This document shows, in pieces, positions 60,509 to 64,000 of a stretch of DNA of 64,000 nucleotides. The notes under the pieces are model-generated. The model saw only the letters and a program-made list of their open reading frames with translations. It did not search any database and was not told the origin of the DNA. The position numbers were made by a program, and so were the translations under genes. Origin of the DNA: Steromphala cineraria (Eukaryota; Mollusca; Gastropoda; Trochida; Trochidae); NCBI GenBank assembly GCA_916613615.1, contig OU744727.1, positions 1,580,593-1,644,592 of the forward strand, read 5' to 3'. Positions within the stretch are counted from its first letter, which is position 1; the number at the start of each line of letters is the position of its first letter.

Positions 60509-61135
60509 CTGTAACATTCGTGAAATCAGTCAAGAAGCGCACGTAATTTTTCTCACTCTACTCCAAATTACATAAGAAATTAAATAACTCAAATAATTTC
60601 TAAAATTGGCAATGGGTCAACGTTATCACAAAAATATTGTTTTAACGATGGTAGGTTAATAAAAAAAAGTAAAAGCACTAGCGTCACGATTAAAGCGACG
60701 GAGTAACAATTTGAAGAAGCGCTCGTAAAATATCGTTACTGAGTATGAGAATCGGGAACTGATATCCCACCCAAAATTGAATTCGAATGCCTATTTATTA
60801 ATCTACTTGTTACATAGTTTATTTCGAAGCTTTGAACAGCAATCAATCGATTTTATTTTTCAAACCCTTCGGCAGCGTATATTTGAGTGTCCTTAACATG
60901 TATGGTGAATTCACATTCAATTCTGTAGCAAAGAATACAAGAGAGATGGAATAAAAAAGAAAAAAATGAAGGGTTACCTGATCTCGACAGTGCAGTTCTT
61001 CCTGCGAGTAAAAAGCGCCTTGACCGGACCCACGTCTTCAGGGTATAGCTTGTTCCAGATGTAGTCCTCGAACACTGAGTTCAGGTCCAGGCGGGTCAGG
61101 TCGATCTTCCGGGTCTTGCTGCCACACACTCCCAT
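59791..61135 (-). CDS. Aerolysin/ETX-MTX2-like beta-pore-forming protein, two exons, intracellular type
   Basis: Exons 60978-61135 and 59791-60508 on the minus strand (donor GTAACC, acceptor TGTTACAG, split Arg codon) give 291 residues. Residues 1-90 are an N-terminal segment (FEDYIWNKLYPED; tryptophans near the junction). Residues about 90-220 are Ser/Thr-rich with alternating polar/apolar residues and a TFEFTESYTYGAESSIEIG block. That pattern is characteristic of the aerolysin/ETX-MTX2 pore-forming module, in which amphipathic strands form a membrane barrel. The C-terminal 60 residues end in a charged DSQKKDEDG tail. No signal peptide: the protein starts MGVCGSK, a classic N-myristoylation form (Gly2, Ser6) with Cys4 available for palmitoylation. 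An in-frame stop lies nine codons upstream, so this Met is the first possible start. Both exons are intact. Role unknown; animal relatives include defence proteins. Family call from pattern only. Confidence 0.75.
60978..61135 (-). CDS. Aerolysin-like protein, exon 1
   Basis: 158 coding bases, 52 codons plus two bases. ATG at 61135-61133. A TGGTTGCAG sequence ending at 61155 may be an acceptor, implying an untranslated first exon farther upstream. Confidence 0.75.
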
Positions 61136-64000
61136 CCTGCTCGGCGACTTTCTGCAACCAGGACAGGGGGAAAGTTAATTTTGGATCATTACATATAGGA
61201 AGAAACACCGGTATTTGTTTTGTGTCCCGATACCATTACTCAAGTAAATTACGTACTCCTGTCCAAGGCTGTGGATATAATTAGAGCGATAAAACTATCT
61301 AGATTTGTTCCTTCAGCTAGTTATACTTTACCAATTCAATTACGCAAGAGAATAAAATCCACGTTATATTGTTTTCATTAGTTATTTGATAAGCTTAATT
61401 CTAGTCAAAATACTGGTAAACACAAATAACAATTGAAAAATGATTTTCAGTTTCTTATTTGGCTTTGAATAACTCAGTTGAAATTGTACAACACTTAAGA
61501 AGAAACGGATTTGAATGATTTTTCAAAAGAAAATTGATATTTAAAATGAGCCGCAATAGTCTATATTGTACGTTGGTGGGTCATAGGTCGGCGAAAAGTC
61601 GGCTGACGCGACCCACTACTACATCCTGCCAGACTCAATATCGGAGTCTAGCGAGTACTTTCGAGGCTAGGTTTACTTAGACGGATATTACATGAAACAG
61701 CGATACAATAAATGAGTCCGTACATGGCATATACAATGTCGTGTTACCGTTACGCTTTCTTTGAACTTGCTTCAAACTCCTGTGTAGATGTAATTCGAGC
61801 TTTGTAACTCATCACTTGTTGTCTTGGTTTTAATATGCCTTGATGAAGACTGCTCACGGTAATGCAGTAATACTCATTAAATGATTACTCAATCCGACTG
61901 ATTGACACTTAGTAATTCTTCACACAATCTACTGCATGATAACGCCTAAAAACACCTATGAGTAGTTATTTTGTGTATTTTTAGCATCTACATTTTTCAA
62001 AAAGTGCATTATGTCGGTCTGCTTTATCGATTCTATTTGTTTGAAGCGTATATAAAATATCACAACAGGTTCCTTCACCGAGAAGTTGACAATCATGTTT
62101 GCAGCTAATAGAACAGCATAAAAAAGGAAGAATTTAAAGAGGTAAACTAAGCAATTACATTTTCGAGTATGAAAAATAAAAACAAAGAAATAAAAATGAT
62201 ATTTTATTCCTTCGAATCGATTACATTCTGCCATCCTATATATTTTAAAATGTAAAATTACTTTTTGTTCTATTTAAAATTAGAGGGAAACTAAAGCTTT
62301 CTTTATACCTTTTAATTCATTTCTAGAATTCATTTTTTCAATGCTATTGTTTATGTTTATTATTGGAACAGTGTCATGTCCCGTATTTCTTCAACCATCG
62401 AAATACAGATAAACAAATATAAACCTTCAAATATACATGTACACAAAGAAACCACAGGATTACTCAGTTTCGTCTTGGCAGTTGTGACAAGTGGGAGAGC
62501 TGATCCCCCACTGCCTGCCCGTATTGTTTAGTGGACCATCAGGGTTGTAAATACTCCAGTGGGAGATCAACACAAAGACTGGTCGTCAACGAACCGTTAT
62601 CAGTCAGTTCGTATTGACTTAACGTGTCAAAATCTAACGAAAGTAAACATTTCACAATATAATATCACCAATGAGTATGTATTCAATAGGACCTCCGACA
62701 CTTCCAATATCGCTACAAATATGTTACAGTCATTATAGGACGTGTTTCTGAGTATTGAAGATACCAACTATTGAGTTTGATAATCATATACAGCGTCCGT
62801 GTTTAACAAGCGCAGGGATTTTAATAATTCATGTCTTAGCCAGTGACAATGGACACAAGACTGTGTATGAATAATTGAGAGTGGAGATGGCCATTTACTG
62901 TTAGAGAAATCTGCATAACTTTGCTCTTCTTTGTGATTTTAGTAATCTTTCGGAACAAAACGCCCTAAAGTGTTAAATATTCATCAAAGCATGGAAGATA
63001 TTAGCAAAAGGGAATTCTACACGATCAAATAACAACTTTATTAATTTCTAAACGCATCTGTGGTTACATAAATTACTCATCTGAAGGGAACGGTGGTTTA
63101 AGGATGTTTTGGGGAATTGAAAATCAGTGTGACTTCCTCTTAATATATATCCTTATTACACATGTACTTTTGATATAAAATAATTGCAACATGTGACTGA
63201 CGTTAATTTTCGTTTACTTTATTTGACAATGCCAAGAATAGAGTACATTGTTAGAATGAGACGACATGCTATCACTCAGTCGGTGCTCAAGGAGGTAAAC
63301 CTTATGCTTGGGAAAGAAAATGTGTTTTAAGTGTTTTGATAAATCATTGAAAAATGTTGATGTTCAATGGACAAATATCTTGTTGTTTCTAATTTGAAAA
63401 CTATTTGAAATCTGTTTTTTCCTTTTAAAAAAATCAAGTAATGCAAATAAATGTATAGTTCTACCCATAGAACTATTTCAATGTTAAATATTGATGTCTG
63501 CTGTTTAGCTACAGTTTACGTCTTTCTTTGATACTTCATGATATATTGGAGGCCTTGTGAAAATGTGTGTGAAAAGGCCTCGCCTACACGCAAATGGAAG
63601 ATATACCCCCAAATATGACAAAGGTTAAACTGGCCTATAATATGGGAATCCAAAAGCGAAAGAACCTCAAAGGAGACAAAATAGAGGGTCACGCTAACAT
63701 CATTCAATAACAGGTGCAAAAATCTTCTTCTCATCATTTCACGAAAGCATAGGCTTCTCTTTCAGTGTTACCCTCCGTTTAATAACTTCAATACATGCAT
63801 TCATTGCATGGATGATTCTGTATACAAAACTCTTCTTTTGTTAAAAGAACGCCATTTGACCTTTGAATGAGTTATAATAGGAAACTACCACAAAAGGTTT
63901 TTATGACATGAAAACAGTCTCCACCCAAAAATATATATTTATAAGAATTTATCGCTGTATAAACGTTGCTTATGGGGAAAAAACTTCGATATAAGCACCA
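61136..64000. other. Region upstream of the aerolysin-like gene
   Basis: AT-rich, no gene recognised. A GTGGGTC/GACCCAC inverted pair at 61574-61615 may be a small repeat. Any 5' UTR exon and promoter of the aerolysin-like gene should lie here but cannot be placed. Confidence 0.5.

Noticed and set aside
60070..60546. 158-codon plus-strand open frame opposite the aerolysin-like exon
   Set aside because: Antisense shadow of a real exon with higher GC; no independent support.

Overview
This is eukaryotic, intron-rich, AT-rich DNA from an invertebrate. The protein matches (LARP1, CDKL5, an aerolysin/ETX-MTX2-like protein), the tRNA-derived SINE pieces and several dispersed repeats suggest a lophotrochozoan, most likely a mollusc and perhaps a bivalve. 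The taxon call is inference; no rRNA or mitochondrial sequence is present to test it.

Layout. (1) 1-5.8 kb: the last two coding exons (plus strand) of a LARP1 orthologue, ending in its DM15 region and a divergent tail, followed by a long 3' UTR. (2) 5.8-10 kb: intergenic, with a 172-bp near-perfect fold-back and pieces of dispersed repeats. (3) 10-52.3 kb: one minus-strand gene, an orthologue of the CDKL5 protein kinase, convergent with LARP1. I rebuilt 17 coding exons (47395 down to 11112) plus one upstream non-coding exon. All junctions are GT-AG, the phases join without a break, and the product is 901 residues. Catalytic Lys42, Asp135, the DFG Asp153 and the activation-loop T-x-Y at 169-171 fall on the same residue numbers as in vertebrate CDKL5. 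(4) 52.3-59.8 kb: intergenic, with a LINE 3' end, long G and C runs and small inverted repeats. (5) 59.8-61.1 kb: a two-exon minus-strand gene for a 291-residue aerolysin/ETX-MTX2-like protein with no signal peptide and an N-myristoylation-type start. (6) 61.1-64 kb: no recognisable gene.

The most unusual structure is inside the CDKL5 gene. Three introns carry large tandem arrays that end exactly at, or within about 10 bases of, the 3' splice site of the next exon. In two of them the splice acceptor itself is inside the repeat unit. The intron 4 array (93-bp unit, about 67 copies, 6.4 kb) repeats a branch-point-like motif, an acceptor AG, the first 17-18 coding bases of exon 5 and then a GTCAGTG donor-like motif. 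The intron 14 array (33-bp unit, about 65 copies, 2.2 kb) repeats a TACTAAG motif and an acceptor CAG identical to that of exon 15. The intron 9 array (about 58-bp unit, about 15 copies) stops roughly 10 bases short of exon 10. Both acceptor-bearing arrays also show a large secondary duplication (about 1.41 and 1.48 kb).

Other introns hold transposon-derived material: a composite repeat with eight clusters of nuclear-receptor-type TGACCT half-sites (37.97-41.12 kb), split by a 1.85-kb inverted-repeat element flanked by TAA; a tandemly built repeat at 34.1-35.5 kb; and SINE fragments. No operon, prophage, CRISPR or bacterial feature is present. The genes have no evident shared pathway: LARP1 acts on 5'TOP mRNAs, CDKL5 is a cytoskeletal/ciliary/neuronal kinase, and the aerolysin-like protein is a putative pore-former.
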